A DNA stretch of 51,098 nucleotides from Marinifilum caeruleilacunae (lineage in GTDB: Bacteria; Bacteroidota; Bacteroidia; Bacteroidales; Marinifilaceae). The stretch spans positions 1-51,098 of the forward strand of contig NZ_RZNH01000039.1 in assembly GCF_013141825.1 (NCBI RefSeq), in the 5' to 3' direction. Shown here in pieces: positions 17,411 through 26,389 of the stretch. Made by a program: the position numbers and the translations under genes. The first letter of the stretch is position 1; each line of letters starts with the position of its first letter. Under the pieces are notes generated by a model, which saw only the letters and a program-made list of their open reading frames with translations, ran no database searches and had not been told where the DNA came from.

Positions 17411-17905
17411 ATGAGAAAATTATTAGTAATTCTAATTGCATTTGCTTTGCCTTTACTTTCTCAGGCTCAAACCAAAGGAGAAAAATTACACGCCAAATAC
17501 TCAAATCTCGATGGTTTTAACAGCTTTAGCTTTGCAGGATCATTTTTAAAAAATCTTGATTTTGACATCGACGAAGATGAATTGGAGAAGAACGTTACCG
17601 GCGATTGCAAAAACATTAAATTCTTAAGCTTTAAACACGAAACCGGCGATGAATCGAAATTTAAAAAGATTGTTGTATCGCAGCTTTCGAAAGGAAACGC
17701 TTACAAAGAAGTATTAATTGAAGAAAGAGATAAAGATGATGACGATGTTCATTTCTTTGCAAAAGGAAAAGGAAAAAGATTTAGCGAATTCCATATCCTT
17801 CATTACAACGAACACAGAACATCACTAATTTCATTTTTTGGAGACTTTCATGTGGACGAATTGGAAACTTTGTCGCATTACAGCATCGACAAAGATGAAG
17901 AGTAA
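17411..17905 (+). CDS. Secreted DUF4252-like protein
   Basis: A 164-residue protein with a signal peptide (LLVILIAFALPLLSQAQ). The mature part is rich in Lys and Asp, with a run of acidic residues (ERDKDDDDVHFF). Size, signal and position beside PadR/PspC genes suggest the DUF4252 group of Bacteroidota exported proteins, but I rely on general resemblance only. Its start at 17411 follows the stem-loop; the longer frame from 17327 lies inside that stem-loop and is unlikely. Confidence 0.65.
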   Translation: MRKLLVILIAFALPLLSQAQTKGEKLHAKYSNLDGFNSFSFAGSFLKNLDFDIDEDELEKNVTGDCKNIKFLSFKHETGDESKFKKIVVSQLSKGNAYKEVLIEERDKDDDDVHFFAKGKGKRFSEFHILHYNEHRTSLISFFGDFHVDELETLSHYSIDKDEE

Positions 17906-17919
17906 AAAATACAAATAAT

Positions 17920-18117
17920 ATGAAACGATTATTCAGATCAAAAGATAAAAAGATAGCAGGTGTTTGCGGAGGTATTTCTCAATACATCAATCCGGAACTA
18001 GATCCAGTCATTATCAGGGCAGGATATTTAATCCTTACATTATTTAATCCATTAATGTTATTGGTTTACTTTATTCTTGCAATGGTATTGCCAGATGCAA
18101 ACTGCGAAACGGTTTAA
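17920..18117 (+). CDS. Small PspC-domain protein
   Basis: A 65-residue protein consisting only of a PspC domain: a basic N-terminus (KRLFRSKDKKIAGVCGGISQYI), then two hydrophobic segments ending ILAMVLPDA. It lies 14 bp after the DUF4252-like gene and closes the operon. It is likely an inner-membrane protein that works with the longer PspC protein of the same operon. Confidence 0.9.
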   Translation: MKRLFRSKDKKIAGVCGGISQYINPELDPVIIRAGYLILTLFNPLMLLVYFILAMVLPDANCETV

Positions 18118-18203
18118 ATTTGAATGCGATCTTTACCCCAATTTGGTGAAGAAGGGTTTGGTCTTTTTCACCTGCTTTACCAAAAGTATTCAAATAAGTA
18201 TGA

Positions 18204-18239
18204 GGCTTCTGTTGCTAACTGGCACAGAAGCCTTTTTTT
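18204..18239 (+). terminator. Rho-independent terminator of the PadR/PspC operon
   Basis: GGCTTCTGT pairs with ACAGAAGCC around an 11-nt loop, followed by seven T. Confidence 0.85.
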
Positions 18240-18264
18240 ATAACCCCCAAAAACATCTAATCAA

Positions 18265-19161
18265 ATGAAAAAAACAACTCTCATTATTGCAATAATAATC
18301 ACGATTCTCTTGCTTCCTTTAATCTACAAAAAGAAGGGCAATCTTCCTTTACGTGGCCCAGATTTATCAGAATTTCAATACACTGATATTTCTTTTAAAA
18401 ACAGCGCCGAAAATATCGAATTAGGAGGCATGCTAATGCTACCTGAAAATACATCATCCTACCCTGTAGCTGTATTAATTCATGGTTCAGGACCAAGCCA
18501 TAGAAATAGCGTTTGGTACTTATCTGTTGCCAAACATTTAACTGAAAACGGAATAGCCGTCTTGCTTCCCGACAAAAGAGGTTGTGAAAAATCGGAAGGA
18601 GAATGGCTGGGTGTAAGTTTTGAACTCTTGGCGAATGATGCGCTTGCCTGCATTGAATATTTAAAACAAGATACCTCTTTGCAATACACTAAAATTGGAT
18701 TGATTGGCATGAGCCAGGGTGGATGGATCGCTCCAATTGCTGCAACAAAATCGGACGATATTGATTTTATTGTATCAATGGCAGGATCGACCGTAACAAC
18801 AAATGAACAATTGCTGCACGAAGAAATTTACAACATATCCCCCTATACCTATGAATTTATTGCCAAACAAATTGCACCAATAACATCAAAGAAAATTTTA
18901 AAAATGCCTCATGTTAAGGCAAGCGCTGGGTTCGATCCAATTCCATTTTGGAAACAAGTCGAGGAACCTGTGTTTATTGCTCTTGGCGAAAATGACACAA
19001 ATGTTCCTGTCGAACAATGCATTGAGCGCCTGAAAGAACACAAGCTGGATTCCAGGTTTAAGATTAAGGTCTATCCTGATGGAGGACATGCAATTCGCGA
19101 TCCTAAAACCGATAAAGTAAGTGAGTTATATCTAAACGATCTGGTTGATTTCATAAAATAG
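18265..19161 (+). CDS. Membrane-anchored or secreted alpha/beta hydrolase
   Basis: A 298-residue protein with an N-terminal hydrophobic segment (LIIAIIITILLLPLI) that may be an anchor. The hydrolase triad is readable: Ser150 in GMSQGG, Asp244 in ENDTNVP, His275 in GGHAI. HGSGPSHRNS forms the oxyanion-hole strand turn. The sequence resembles the serine aminopeptidase / dienelactone-hydrolase-like group of Bacteroidota (COG1073 type). The substrate is probably a small ester or amide but cannot be assigned. No clear promoter was seen between the preceding terminator and the ATG. Confidence 0.87.
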   Translation: MKKTTLIIAIIITILLLPLIYKKKGNLPLRGPDLSEFQYTDISFKNSAENIELGGMLMLPENTSSYPVAVLIHGSGPSHRNSVWYLSVAKHLTENGIAVLLPDKRGCEKSEGEWLGVSFELLANDALACIEYLKQDTSLQYTKIGLIGMSQGGWIAPIAATKSDDIDFIVSMAGSTVTTNEQLLHEEIYNISPYTYEFIAKQIAPITSKKILKMPHVKASAGFDPIPFWKQVEEPVFIALGENDTNVPVEQCIERLKEHKLDSRFKIKVYPDGGHAIRDPKTDKVSELYLNDLVDFIK

Positions 19162-19184
19162 CTTAGCATTTATAGCACAAAAAA

Positions 19185-19225
19185 AACATTTGCTAACCTC
19201 ATAATATATGAGGTTAGCAAATGTT
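19185..19225 (-). terminator. Rho-independent terminator between convergent genes
   Basis: A perfect stem of about 19 bp (left arm begins AACATTTGCTAACC, right arm is its complement) closes a 3-nt loop. On the minus strand it is followed by a long T run, so it ends the M16 peptidase transcript. It may also stop the hydrolase transcript from the other side. Confidence 0.85.
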
Positions 19226-19270
19226 AACTGCACTTAGTAGTTCTATACAGAACTAGCTATATAACCCAAA

Positions 19271-22207
19271 TTAATAATTAAATACTTCCTCAAGACTCAA
19301 TTCATGAACATTACCTAATTTCTTAAGTACATTCATATTGATATCTTTTTTATTCCCAACAACCAGGTAACAATGGTTTTTATTGGCTATATGCTTCTTA
19401 AAGAATTGGTTCAAATCATCAATATTCTGATTCTGTACCTTCTCGTAAACATCTTTACGATAATCGTGCTTCACCCCTTTTCTAAGGTTACTTAAGTAGG
19501 TCCAGTAAACTCTTTCTTTGGTGATTCGCTCCGACTGAATTTTCTTCAGCATGTTCGATTTGGCTTCATTAAACTGCTTTTCCTCGTAAGGCATTTTGTT
19601 TAGCAATTCAAGCAACGCATCGGTCGCATCTTTTACCTTATCGGTACTTGTGGCAACAAAAGAGAATGAATAACCCGAATCATCTAATTTTGCCGGCGTT
19701 CTGTACGATGAGAAGGCTGAGTAAGCCAAGGCTCTCGATTCGCGAATTTCCTGGAAAATGATGGAAGCCATGCTACCGCCGTAGTACTCATTAAACAACC
19801 TAATTTCAGGCATCAATTGCATATCCAGTTTTTCATCCTTGGCCAACATGATGATGTTTGCCTGAACCATATCATAGTCAACAAAGAAAATTTCATTCCT
19901 GTTGTAATCCAATTCTGGATATTGAGTTGGTTCCGGAATGTCTTTCAGCTGTTCAGCAAGCTGATGATTCACCTTTAAATTTTCTGCAACCTGCTGTTTT
20001 GCATCAGATCCGTAATAGAATACTCTGTGCTTGTAACCCTTTAGCTGCGAAAGCATTTCGGTCAGATGATCAGGATTTACACCTCTCAACTCTTTCTCCA
20101 TCAGGATATCAGTATAAGGCGATTTTTTTCCATATTTTGCGTAGTTAAACATCGCACCCCACAAAATTTCATCTTTATTTAATTTGCTATCTGCACGCTC
20201 TTTGATAATTCCATCAACATATTTTGAGTAGGAATCTTTATCGGCTTTGGCATTGGCCAATACATGCTCCATCAACTCCACACCTTTATCAAAAGATTTT
20301 TTCAATCCGGAAATGAATACGTAACATCTGTCGTCGCCAGCCTGAACACCAAAGGACAAACCATACTTAAACAGCTCCTTCTGCAATTCGGCAGCTGAAT
20401 ATTTATCGGTACCGATATATGGCAGGTAATTTACAGCAATAGGCAACATTTTGTCATGATTCTTACCCATTTCGTAAATGTAAATCAGCTTAAACAACTC
20501 GTTCGATTTGTTTTCCAGGTAATCGTAAGTAACACCCGGCTTTAATTCTTCCGACTGAATTTCTTTTTCGAAATCAACCCAAAGTGGTTTCAATGCAGGT
20601 GTTTCCTTAGCAGTAAGATCTTTGTAAAACTCCGATTGCTTCTTGCGATCAATTTTAACCGGTGTAATGGCTGGCTTTTCAACCTTAACCACTTTATTGT
20701 CGTCGCCTTTGCGCTTGTACACTACTACATAATTATTATTGTAGTGCTTGTTGGCAAACTCAACCAATTGCTCTTTGGTCACACCTTCCAATTCATCAAG
20801 CATTTTCAAATTATCGGCCCAAGCCACATTATTGGCAAATGTTACCGCAAATTCGTGGGCTCTTCCGTTAGATTCCTGTCCCCTGATTTTACCAAGACGG
20901 TAATCATTAATTACAGCTTCAAGCATCCAATCTTCGAACTCGCCTTTTTTAATTTTTTCAATTTCACCAAGAATCAGTTCTGTTACCTCTTCCATTTTCT
21001 GTCCCTGGCGAGGAACACCATAAAATCCGTGCATTCCATAGTCAATATTAAAACTTGGGTAACATCCGGCTCTCAATACTTTTTGTTTCTGATTTAAGTT
21101 CAAATCCATTAATCCAGCTTTCGAATTGTTTAGGATACCATCAATAAGAGTAACAAATTTCTGATCTTCAGAACCAATACCATCAAATCTGAATGCCATT
21201 GATAACCTTTCAGCATCGGGACCAAACACTTCTTTTACAATTGGTTTTGTGATTGGATCTTCAACAGGAGCAACAAATTTCGGAACATCTTTTGATTCCA
21301 ACTGCCCAAAAGTTTTATTAATCAGCTGAATGGTTTCTTCAAAATCCAGATCTCCCGACATGGCAATGGCCATATTGTTTGGCACATAATAAGTATCGAA
21401 ATACTTGTGAATATTTTCCATCGATGGATTTTTCAGATGCTCTGCTCTACCTAATGTAGTCTGCGTACCGTAAGGGTGTTTTTTGTACAAACCAGACATA
21501 AGAGCATAATTCAATTTTCTGAAATCATTATCCTGCGACATGTTAAATTCTTCGTAAACCGTTTCCAGCTCGGTATGGAACAAACGAAGAACCAATTTGC
21601 TAAATCTTTCCTTTTCGATATTCAACCATTTTTCAAGTTCATTCGAAGGAATGTCGTTCATGTAAACAGTTCGTTCGTAGGTAGTATAAGCATTTGTTCC
21701 TTTCGCACCAATGGATGATACCAACTTATCATACTCATTGGCTACAGCAAATTTCGAAGCCAAAGCCGAAACACTATCAATTTTCGCATAAACCTTTGCC
21801 TTACCCTCTTTTGTTGCTGCCAATTTATGCTCTTCGTATAAATTGGAGATTTCATTTAGCAAATCCTCTTCTCTTTGCCAATCTACAGTACCGAAATCAT
21901 CTGTACCCTTAAACATCATATGCTCCAGGTAGTGAGCTAAACCTGTTGTTTCAGCAGGGTCGTAAGTAGAACCAGCCTTTACAGGGATAAAAGTTTGAAT
22001 TCGTGGGGCATCACGATTTACCGACAAGTAGACTTTCAATCCATTGTCGAGTGTGTAAATTCTCACTCCCATTGGATCGTTGGTTACCGTTTCGTAACGA
22101 AAACCATTTTCGTCGGTGTTTTGAACAGTTTGATACTTTTCCTTTGGTGCACAGGCAAACAAAATTGCCCCAAGCACAAAGGCGTAAATAACATTTACTT
22201 TCTTCAT
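19271..22207 (-). CDS. M16-family metallopeptidase lipoprotein
   Basis: A 978-residue protein. The start at 22207 gives a lipoprotein signal (IYAFVLGAILFAC, Cys19). The inverted zinc motif HxxEH is H92-Y-L-E95-H96 (GLAHYLEHMMFKG), and the downstream Glu ligand lies in ELETVYEEFN. Two M16 halves are fused: an active N-terminal half and a C-terminal half without the motif (RESRALAYSAFSSYR), as in pitrilysin-type and Bacteroidota M16 proteins. It probably degrades peptides in the periplasm. The frame is open 14 codons further upstream, but that would spoil the signal. Confidence 0.93.
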   Translation of the reverse strand: MKKVNVIYAFVLGAILFACAPKEKYQTVQNTDENGFRYETVTNDPMGVRIYTLDNGLKVYLSVNRDAPRIQTFIPVKAGSTYDPAETTGLAHYLEHMMFKGTDDFGTVDWQREEDLLNEISNLYEEHKLAATKEGKAKVYAKIDSVSALASKFAVANEYDKLVSSIGAKGTNAYTTYERTVYMNDIPSNELEKWLNIEKERFSKLVLRLFHTELETVYEEFNMSQDNDFRKLNYALMSGLYKKHPYGTQTTLGRAEHLKNPSMENIHKYFDTYYVPNNMAIAMSGDLDFEETIQLINKTFGQLESKDVPKFVAPVEDPITKPIVKEVFGPDAERLSMAFRFDGIGSEDQKFVTLIDGILNNSKAGLMDLNLNQKQKVLRAGCYPSFNIDYGMHGFYGVPRQGQKMEEVTELILGEIEKIKKGEFEDWMLEAVINDYRLGKIRGQESNGRAHEFAVTFANNVAWADNLKMLDELEGVTKEQLVEFANKHYNNNYVVVYKRKGDDNKVVKVEKPAITPVKIDRKKQSEFYKDLTAKETPALKPLWVDFEKEIQSEELKPGVTYDYLENKSNELFKLIYIYEMGKNHDKMLPIAVNYLPYIGTDKYSAAELQKELFKYGLSFGVQAGDDRCYVFISGLKKSFDKGVELMEHVLANAKADKDSYSKYVDGIIKERADSKLNKDEILWGAMFNYAKYGKKSPYTDILMEKELRGVNPDHLTEMLSQLKGYKHRVFYYGSDAKQQVAENLKVNHQLAEQLKDIPEPTQYPELDYNRNEIFFVDYDMVQANIIMLAKDEKLDMQLMPEIRLFNEYYGGSMASIIFQEIRESRALAYSAFSSYRTPAKLDDSGYSFSFVATSTDKVKDATDALLELLNKMPYEEKQFNEAKSNMLKKIQSERITKERVYWTYLSNLRKGVKHDYRKDVYEKVQNQNIDDLNQFFKKHIANKNHCYLVVGNKKDINMNVLKKLGNVHELSLEEVFNY

Positions 22208-22482
22208 ACGTTTGTTTGGTTTTAAATGATTATGCCAACCACACAACATTCGACACCTCGCAATCCGCAGAAGACAACAAATCTCATGCGATCCGCATAA
22301 CCTGTTTTGGTTTAGTTTATTGACCTTACAATTCCATTGAATTATAATTCATCAACTGTTAAATTTATGAAATCGGAATTATTTACATATCATTTTTTAC
22401 ATTTTTTAACTAAAGCCTTCGTTATTTAAACTCGATTTAAACTTTTTATACATTATTAACAAGTGATGATCAGAGATAATTG

Positions 22483-22490
22483 TATTTTTG
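22483..22490 (+). promoter_or_regulatory. Bacteroidota -7 box for the barrel protein gene
   Basis: TATTTTTG matches TAnnTTTG, 25 bp before the ATG at 22515. It rules out the TTG at 22488 as a start. The rest of the ~305-bp divergent gap (22208-22514) shows no gene. Confidence 0.6.
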
Positions 22491-22514
22491 CAACGAATTA
22501 ACGAAACCAAACAG

Positions 22515-23648
22515 ATGAAAAAATTAAGTACACTGATTTTGATATTGTTTCTTACAGCATTCATCAATCTCTCTTTTGCCCAAATCGATACTCCCTATCA
22601 ACACTACAAGGAGTTTAGCAAAGCAGACAGCAATAAGCTATTTCTTCGATTTGAGAATTTGAACTTTGTTAAAAACAATGAATACAACGGAGAGTTTTCT
22701 GATGGTGCTACCTGGATTGGATATGTAGCTACCCCGAAATTGGTATACTACCCTTCTTCAAATTTTAGAATTGAAGCTGGTGTTCGCCTTCAAAAATATT
22801 CGGGAAGAGAAGATTTTACCGAAACCGAAGCTATCTTTTCTGCCATCTATAAACCATCCGACAAGATGGAATTTATCATGGGAAGCTTAAATCAGGATAA
22901 CAATCATGACTTATCGGAACCCATGTTTGAGCCGGAACGATATTTTATGAATACTGCTGAAAATGGTTTTCAGTTTCTTTACAAGAGCAAAAAATTACAG
23001 TTCCAAACCTGGATCGACTGGGAACAGTTCATCTTGGAAAATGATCCATTTCAGGAGAGATTTACCTTCGGACTATCTGGAGATTGGAAACTAAATACAT
23101 CAGACAAGTACAGTCTTTCCATTCCGATGGAAGCAATCCTTACCCATCGAGGTGGGGAAATTGACAGTTCTGATGGATCGGTTCAAACCGTTGGGAACTA
23201 TGCTTCTGGACTTGCATTTAAAAAGCAGGTGGAAGGTTCAAGAATTACATCCTGGTATGCAAAAGCAATGGCCTACTACTTTGTCGATAACTCATCTGAA
23301 AAAGAATTCATGTTTGATAAAGGACATGCTATTTATCCGCAAGTTGGTTTCACTACCAAAAAATCAAAACTGAATTTCGGTTACTGGAACGGATATCATT
23401 TTGCTTCATCGCGTGGGTCAAAACTATTTCAATCAGTAGCCATCGATACTCCTGGCTATTTTGAGAATAGAAGAGAATTAGCAACATTAAATTACTACCA
23501 CGAGCATAAAGTAGCCAATGGCATTCATTTTGGTGGCAAACTAGATGTATACTACGATTTGAAAAACTCCAAAGAAAATTTTGCGGCTGCCATTTATCTA
23601 AGAATAAACGGCGATTTCTTCCTGAAGAAAGTTAAGTGGAACAAGTAG
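22515..23648 (+). CDS. Outer-membrane beta-barrel-like protein of unknown function
   Basis: A 377-residue protein with a signal peptide (LILILFLTAFINLSFAQ). The mature part alternates short amphipathic strands rich in Tyr, Trp, Phe and Lys (LFLRFENLNFVKN, FRIEAGVRLQKYSG, FQTWIDWEQF, FTFGLSGDWKL) and ends in strand-like AAIYLRINGDFF. This pattern suggests a porin-like barrel. I do not recognise the family, and no conserved neighbour hints at a substrate. Confidence 0.7.
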   Translation: MKKLSTLILILFLTAFINLSFAQIDTPYQHYKEFSKADSNKLFLRFENLNFVKNNEYNGEFSDGATWIGYVATPKLVYYPSSNFRIEAGVRLQKYSGREDFTETEAIFSAIYKPSDKMEFIMGSLNQDNNHDLSEPMFEPERYFMNTAENGFQFLYKSKKLQFQTWIDWEQFILENDPFQERFTFGLSGDWKLNTSDKYSLSIPMEAILTHRGGEIDSSDGSVQTVGNYASGLAFKKQVEGSRITSWYAKAMAYYFVDNSSEKEFMFDKGHAIYPQVGFTTKKSKLNFGYWNGYHFASSRGSKLFQSVAIDTPGYFENRRELATLNYYHEHKVANGIHFGGKLDVYYDLKNSKENFAAAIYLRINGDFFLKKVKWNK

Positions 23649-23651
23649 TAC

Positions 23652-24164
23652 TCATTTCAGCACATACCTGAAAAGTTTCTTTTTCCAGATTTCACCAGCA
23701 TAATCGATATTGATCCGAGGATGACAGGTAAAGTCCGATGGGCTCCCATCATCCTCTATCCATATTCGATTGGATTTGCTTAAGTCCTCGCCATAAAAGC
23801 TTTTGTCCAATTGTAAAGAACGTCCCACTCTTCCAGGACCATCAATCTTTTCTACACCGCGAATTAAAATGGCCTGAGGCTGATTTTTGAGACCGGTTAC
23901 AATATTCAGTAACCAATACATCCCATAAATCAAATACACATACACCAACCCACCCCTTTCGTACATTACCTCGGTTCTTGCAGTTCTGCCTTTAGAGGCA
24001 TGACAAGCCAGGTCTTCTTCACCAATATACATTTCAATATCAGTAATTCTGTATGTCTCGGTTTTTCCATCATCAGTTTTGCGCACCAATAACTTCCCAG
24101 GAAGTTCTTCGGCCACAAGCATAATGTCTCTTTGAAAAAAATCTGCCTTTAATTTTGTACTCAT
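23652..24164 (-). CDS. DNA-3-methyladenine glycosylase (AAG/MPG family)
   Basis: A 170-residue protein. The family core is clear: DIEMYIGEEDLACHASKG followed by TARTEVMYERGGLVYVYLIYGMYWLLNIVT, matching the conserved D-x-A-(S/C)-H-x-x-x-G and the Y-V-Y-x-x-Y-G-M region around the DNA-intercalating tyrosine. GPGRVGRSLQLD is the next conserved block. It removes alkylated purines in base excision repair. It is slightly short at the C-terminus compared with the usual 180-200 residues. It converges on the barrel gene with 3 bp between them. Confidence 0.92.
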   Translation of the reverse strand: MSTKLKADFFQRDIMLVAEELPGKLLVRKTDDGKTETYRITDIEMYIGEEDLACHASKGRTARTEVMYERGGLVYVYLIYGMYWLLNIVTGLKNQPQAILIRGVEKIDGPGRVGRSLQLDKSFYGEDLSKSNRIWIEDDGSPSDFTCHPRINIDYAGEIWKKKLFRYVLK

Positions 24165-24306
24165 ACTTATCGAATTCTTCGGATTAGCATCGGCAAAATA
24201 AAAAAATCCAATTTAAAAACAGGTTAGCAATTGCATATCAGGCCATACGAAATGAAATTGTCACAAAAAAAGGCGAAAACTTACAGGTGATGCAAAAATT
24301 ATTTCA

Positions 24307-24314
24307 TACTTTTG
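24307..24314 (+). promoter_or_regulatory. Possible distal promoter of the rplM operon
   Basis: TACTTTTG matches TAnnTTTG and is followed by a ~270-nt stretch without a gene before rplM. If used, it would give a long leader containing the 24432-24484 hairpin. Confidence 0.4.
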
Positions 24315-24431
24315 CAGTGAAATTGTGACGATGGGCTTTCTTGAGAACGAATCCCTCCCCAACAAGTTGATTTGACTACCCTTAGCAAGTACCAAATTCA
24401 ATAATGGGTAATATATCAATTTTGATTTTTT

Positions 24432-24484
24432 GATACACTTAATCACTCCACATCATCCCGATTATCCACAACTGATTAAGTATC
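24432..24484 (+). other. Inverted repeat upstream of rplM
   Basis: GATAC-CTTAATCA (24432-24445, with one extra base) pairs with TGATTAAG-TATC (24473-24484). It lies between the distal and proximal rplM promoter candidates, in a 426-bp gap (24165-24590) that has no gene. It may be a leader structure of the distal transcript or a protein-binding site. Confidence 0.4.
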
Positions 24485-24506
24485 CATCAATTAATCAAGA
24501 AAAAAA

Positions 24507-24537
24507 TTGGTGTATTTGGGAGATTCTTGTACTTTTG
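24507..24537 (+). promoter_or_regulatory. Proximal promoter of the rplM operon
   Basis: TTG at 24507-24509, a 20-nt spacer and TACTTTTG at 24530-24537 match the Bacteroidota consensus closely. The start codon is 54 nt downstream of the box. Confidence 0.75.
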
Positions 24538-24590
24538 CAAGCCAAATTGGAATAATTGTATTAAAGTATTAATTATTAAAAGTTTTAGAA

Positions 24591-25046
24591 GTGGATACAT
24601 TAAGTTACAAAACTGTTTCTGCTAACGAAGCAACCGCTAACAAAGAGTGGGTTGTTATCGATGCAGAAAACGAAGTGTTGGGTAGACTTGCTTCTAAGGT
24701 AGCTAAGCTACTTAGAGGTAAATACAAGCCGAACTACACTCCTCATGTTGATTGTGGAGACAACGTGGTTATTATTAATGCTGAAAAGGTTCGTTTGACT
24801 GGAAACAAGATGACAGACCGTCAGTTCTTCTCTTACACCGGACATCCAGGTGGACAAAGAATTAAATCTCCTGCTGACCTTATGGCTAAGCACCCAGAGA
24901 GATTGATTGAAAAAGCTGTTAAAGGTATGCTTCCTAAAAACCGTTTAGGTAGAAAGCTTTACACTAACTTATATGTTTATGTAGGTGGTGAGCACAAGCA
25001 CGAAGCACAACAGCCAAAGAAATTAGATTTAAACACTATTAAATAA
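24591..25046 (+). CDS. rplM: 50S ribosomal protein L13
   Basis: A 151-residue protein starting with GTG and reading MDTLSYKTVSANEATANKEW, the usual Bacteroidota L13 N-terminus. The core WVVIDAENEVLGRLASKVA, GDNVVIINAEKVRLTGNK, YTGHPGG and AVKGMLPKNRLGR are L13 signatures. It is an early-assembly large subunit protein. It is followed 5 bp later by rpsI, the conserved rplM-rpsI pair. Confidence 0.98.
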   Translation: MDTLSYKTVSANEATANKEWVVIDAENEVLGRLASKVAKLLRGKYKPNYTPHVDCGDNVVIINAEKVRLTGNKMTDRQFFSYTGHPGGQRIKSPADLMAKHPERLIEKAVKGMLPKNRLGRKLYTNLYVYVGGEHKHEAQQPKKLDLNTIK

Positions 25047-25051
25047 GAGGT

Positions 25052-25438
25052 ATGGAAGTAATTAATGCTATCGGACGTAGAAAAGCAGCAGTTGCTCGTG
25101 TATACGTTAGCGAAGGTAAGGGTCAGATTACCATCAATAAAAAAGAGCTTAAAGAGTACTTTACTACCGGAACTCTACAGTACATCGTTACTCAGCCATT
25201 AAACCTTCTTGAGGTTGCTGATAAGTATGACATCAAAGTAAACCTTGATGGTGGTGGTGTAAAAGGTCAGGCAGAAGCACTTCGTTTGGCTATCGCTAGA
25301 GCTCTAGTTAAAATTGATGAAGAATCGAAACCAGCTCTAAGAGCTGCAGGTTTCATGACTCGTGATCCTCGTGAGGTTGAGCGTAAGAAGCCAGGTCAGC
25401 CTAAAGCACGTAAAAGATTTCAATTTAGTAAACGTTAA
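25052..25438 (+). CDS. rpsI: 30S ribosomal protein S9
   Basis: A 128-residue protein with the S9 signatures INAIGRRKAAVARVYV, GGGVKGQAEALRLAIARAL and the basic C-terminal tail ending KARKRFQFSKR, which reaches the P-site tRNA in the ribosome. Full length. It follows rplM by 5 bp. Confidence 0.98.
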   Translation: MEVINAIGRRKAAVARVYVSEGKGQITINKKELKEYFTTGTLQYIVTQPLNLLEVADKYDIKVNLDGGGVKGQAEALRLAIARALVKIDEESKPALRAAGFMTRDPREVERKKPGQPKARKRFQFSKR

Positions 25439-25464
25439 TGTTTTTGTGGCAGGTTTAGTATCTA

Positions 25465-25502
25465 AATTGTTGAGACTTCGTTTTTCGAACTACTTGACAA
25501 TT
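25465..25502 (+). promoter_or_regulatory. Candidate leader hairpin upstream of rpsB
   Basis: AATTGT (25465-25470) pairs with ACAATT (25497-25502), enclosing an inner TTCG/CGAA stem with a five-T loop. It lies in the ~100-bp rpsI-rpsB gap. Ribosomal protein S2 genes in several phyla have autoregulatory leaders, so a role in feedback is possible but unproven. Confidence 0.35.
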
Positions 25503-25540
25503 GCCATAAAATGAATGTAAACGATTAAAAAAACAAAAAA

Positions 25541-26356
25541 ATGTCAAATACTACATTTGAAGAATTGTTAGAAGCCGGATGTCATTTCGGTCACTTAACA
25601 AGAAAATGGAATCCTAAAATGGCTCCTTACATTTTCATGGAGCGTAACGGAATTCACATTATAGACCTACACAAAACAGCGGTTAAAGTTGACGATGCTG
25701 CAGCAGCATTGAGACAAATTGCTAAATCAGGTAGAAAAATTCTTTTTGTTGCAACGAAAAAGCAAGCAAAAGCTATCGTTTCAGAAAAAGTAAGTGCTGT
25801 AAACATGCCATATGTAACTGAGCGTTGGCCAGGTGGTATGTTAACTAACTTCCCTACCATCAGAAAGGCAGTAAAGAAAATGACTTCTATTGACAAAATG
25901 GAAGCTGATGGAACTTTCAACCACCTTTCTAAAAGAGAAAAACTACAAATCTCTCGTCAGAGAGCGAAGCTAGAAAAGAACTTAGGTTCTATTGCTGATC
26001 TGACCAGATTACCAGCAGCTTTGTTTGTAGTTGATGTAATGAAAGAATACATCGCAGTGAGAGAAGCTAACCGTTTGGGTATTCCTGTATTTGCTATGGT
26101 AGATACTAACTCAAGCCCAGAAGGTGTTGATTTCGTAATTCCAGCGAACGATGATGCTTCTAACTCAATTTCTATTATCCTTGATAAAGTTACCGGAGCA
26201 ATTAAAGACGGTTTAGCTGAAAGAAAAGTAGAGAAAGATAAAGAATCTGCAGATAAGAAATCAGCAAAAATCAAAAAGGCAGCAGCCAAAGAAGAAAAAG
26301 CTCCAGCTGCACCAGAAGCTCCAGCTACTGAAGCAGAAAAGAATGATAAGGAGTAA
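25541..26356 (+). CDS. rpsB: 30S ribosomal protein S2
   Basis: A 271-residue protein with the S2 signatures LLEAGCHFGHLTRKWNPKM, ERWPGGMLTNFPTI and GIPVFAMVDTNSSPEGVDF. Compared with the ~240-residue core it has an extended low-complexity C-terminal tail of Lys, Ala, Pro and Glu (residues ~230-271), as is common in Bacteroidota. S2 is added late in small subunit assembly. It precedes tsf by 33 bp in the conserved rpsB-tsf order. Confidence 0.97.
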   Translation: MSNTTFEELLEAGCHFGHLTRKWNPKMAPYIFMERNGIHIIDLHKTAVKVDDAAAALRQIAKSGRKILFVATKKQAKAIVSEKVSAVNMPYVTERWPGGMLTNFPTIRKAVKKMTSIDKMEADGTFNHLSKREKLQISRQRAKLEKNLGSIADLTRLPAALFVVDVMKEYIAVREANRLGIPVFAMVDTNSSPEGVDFVIPANDDASNSISIILDKVTGAIKDGLAERKVEKDKESADKKSAKIKKAAAKEEKAPAAPEAPATEAEKNDKE

Positions 26357-26389
26357 TTAATTTATTCACATAAAAAAATTCTAAATATC

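Noticed and set aside
18077-18268. Open frame of 63 codons after the small PspC gene
   Set aside because: It overlaps the PspC gene and runs through the operon terminator.
24315-24506. tRNA or small RNA gene before rplM
   Set aside because: No cloverleaf or conserved tRNA T-loop sequence could be found; only an inverted repeat is seen.
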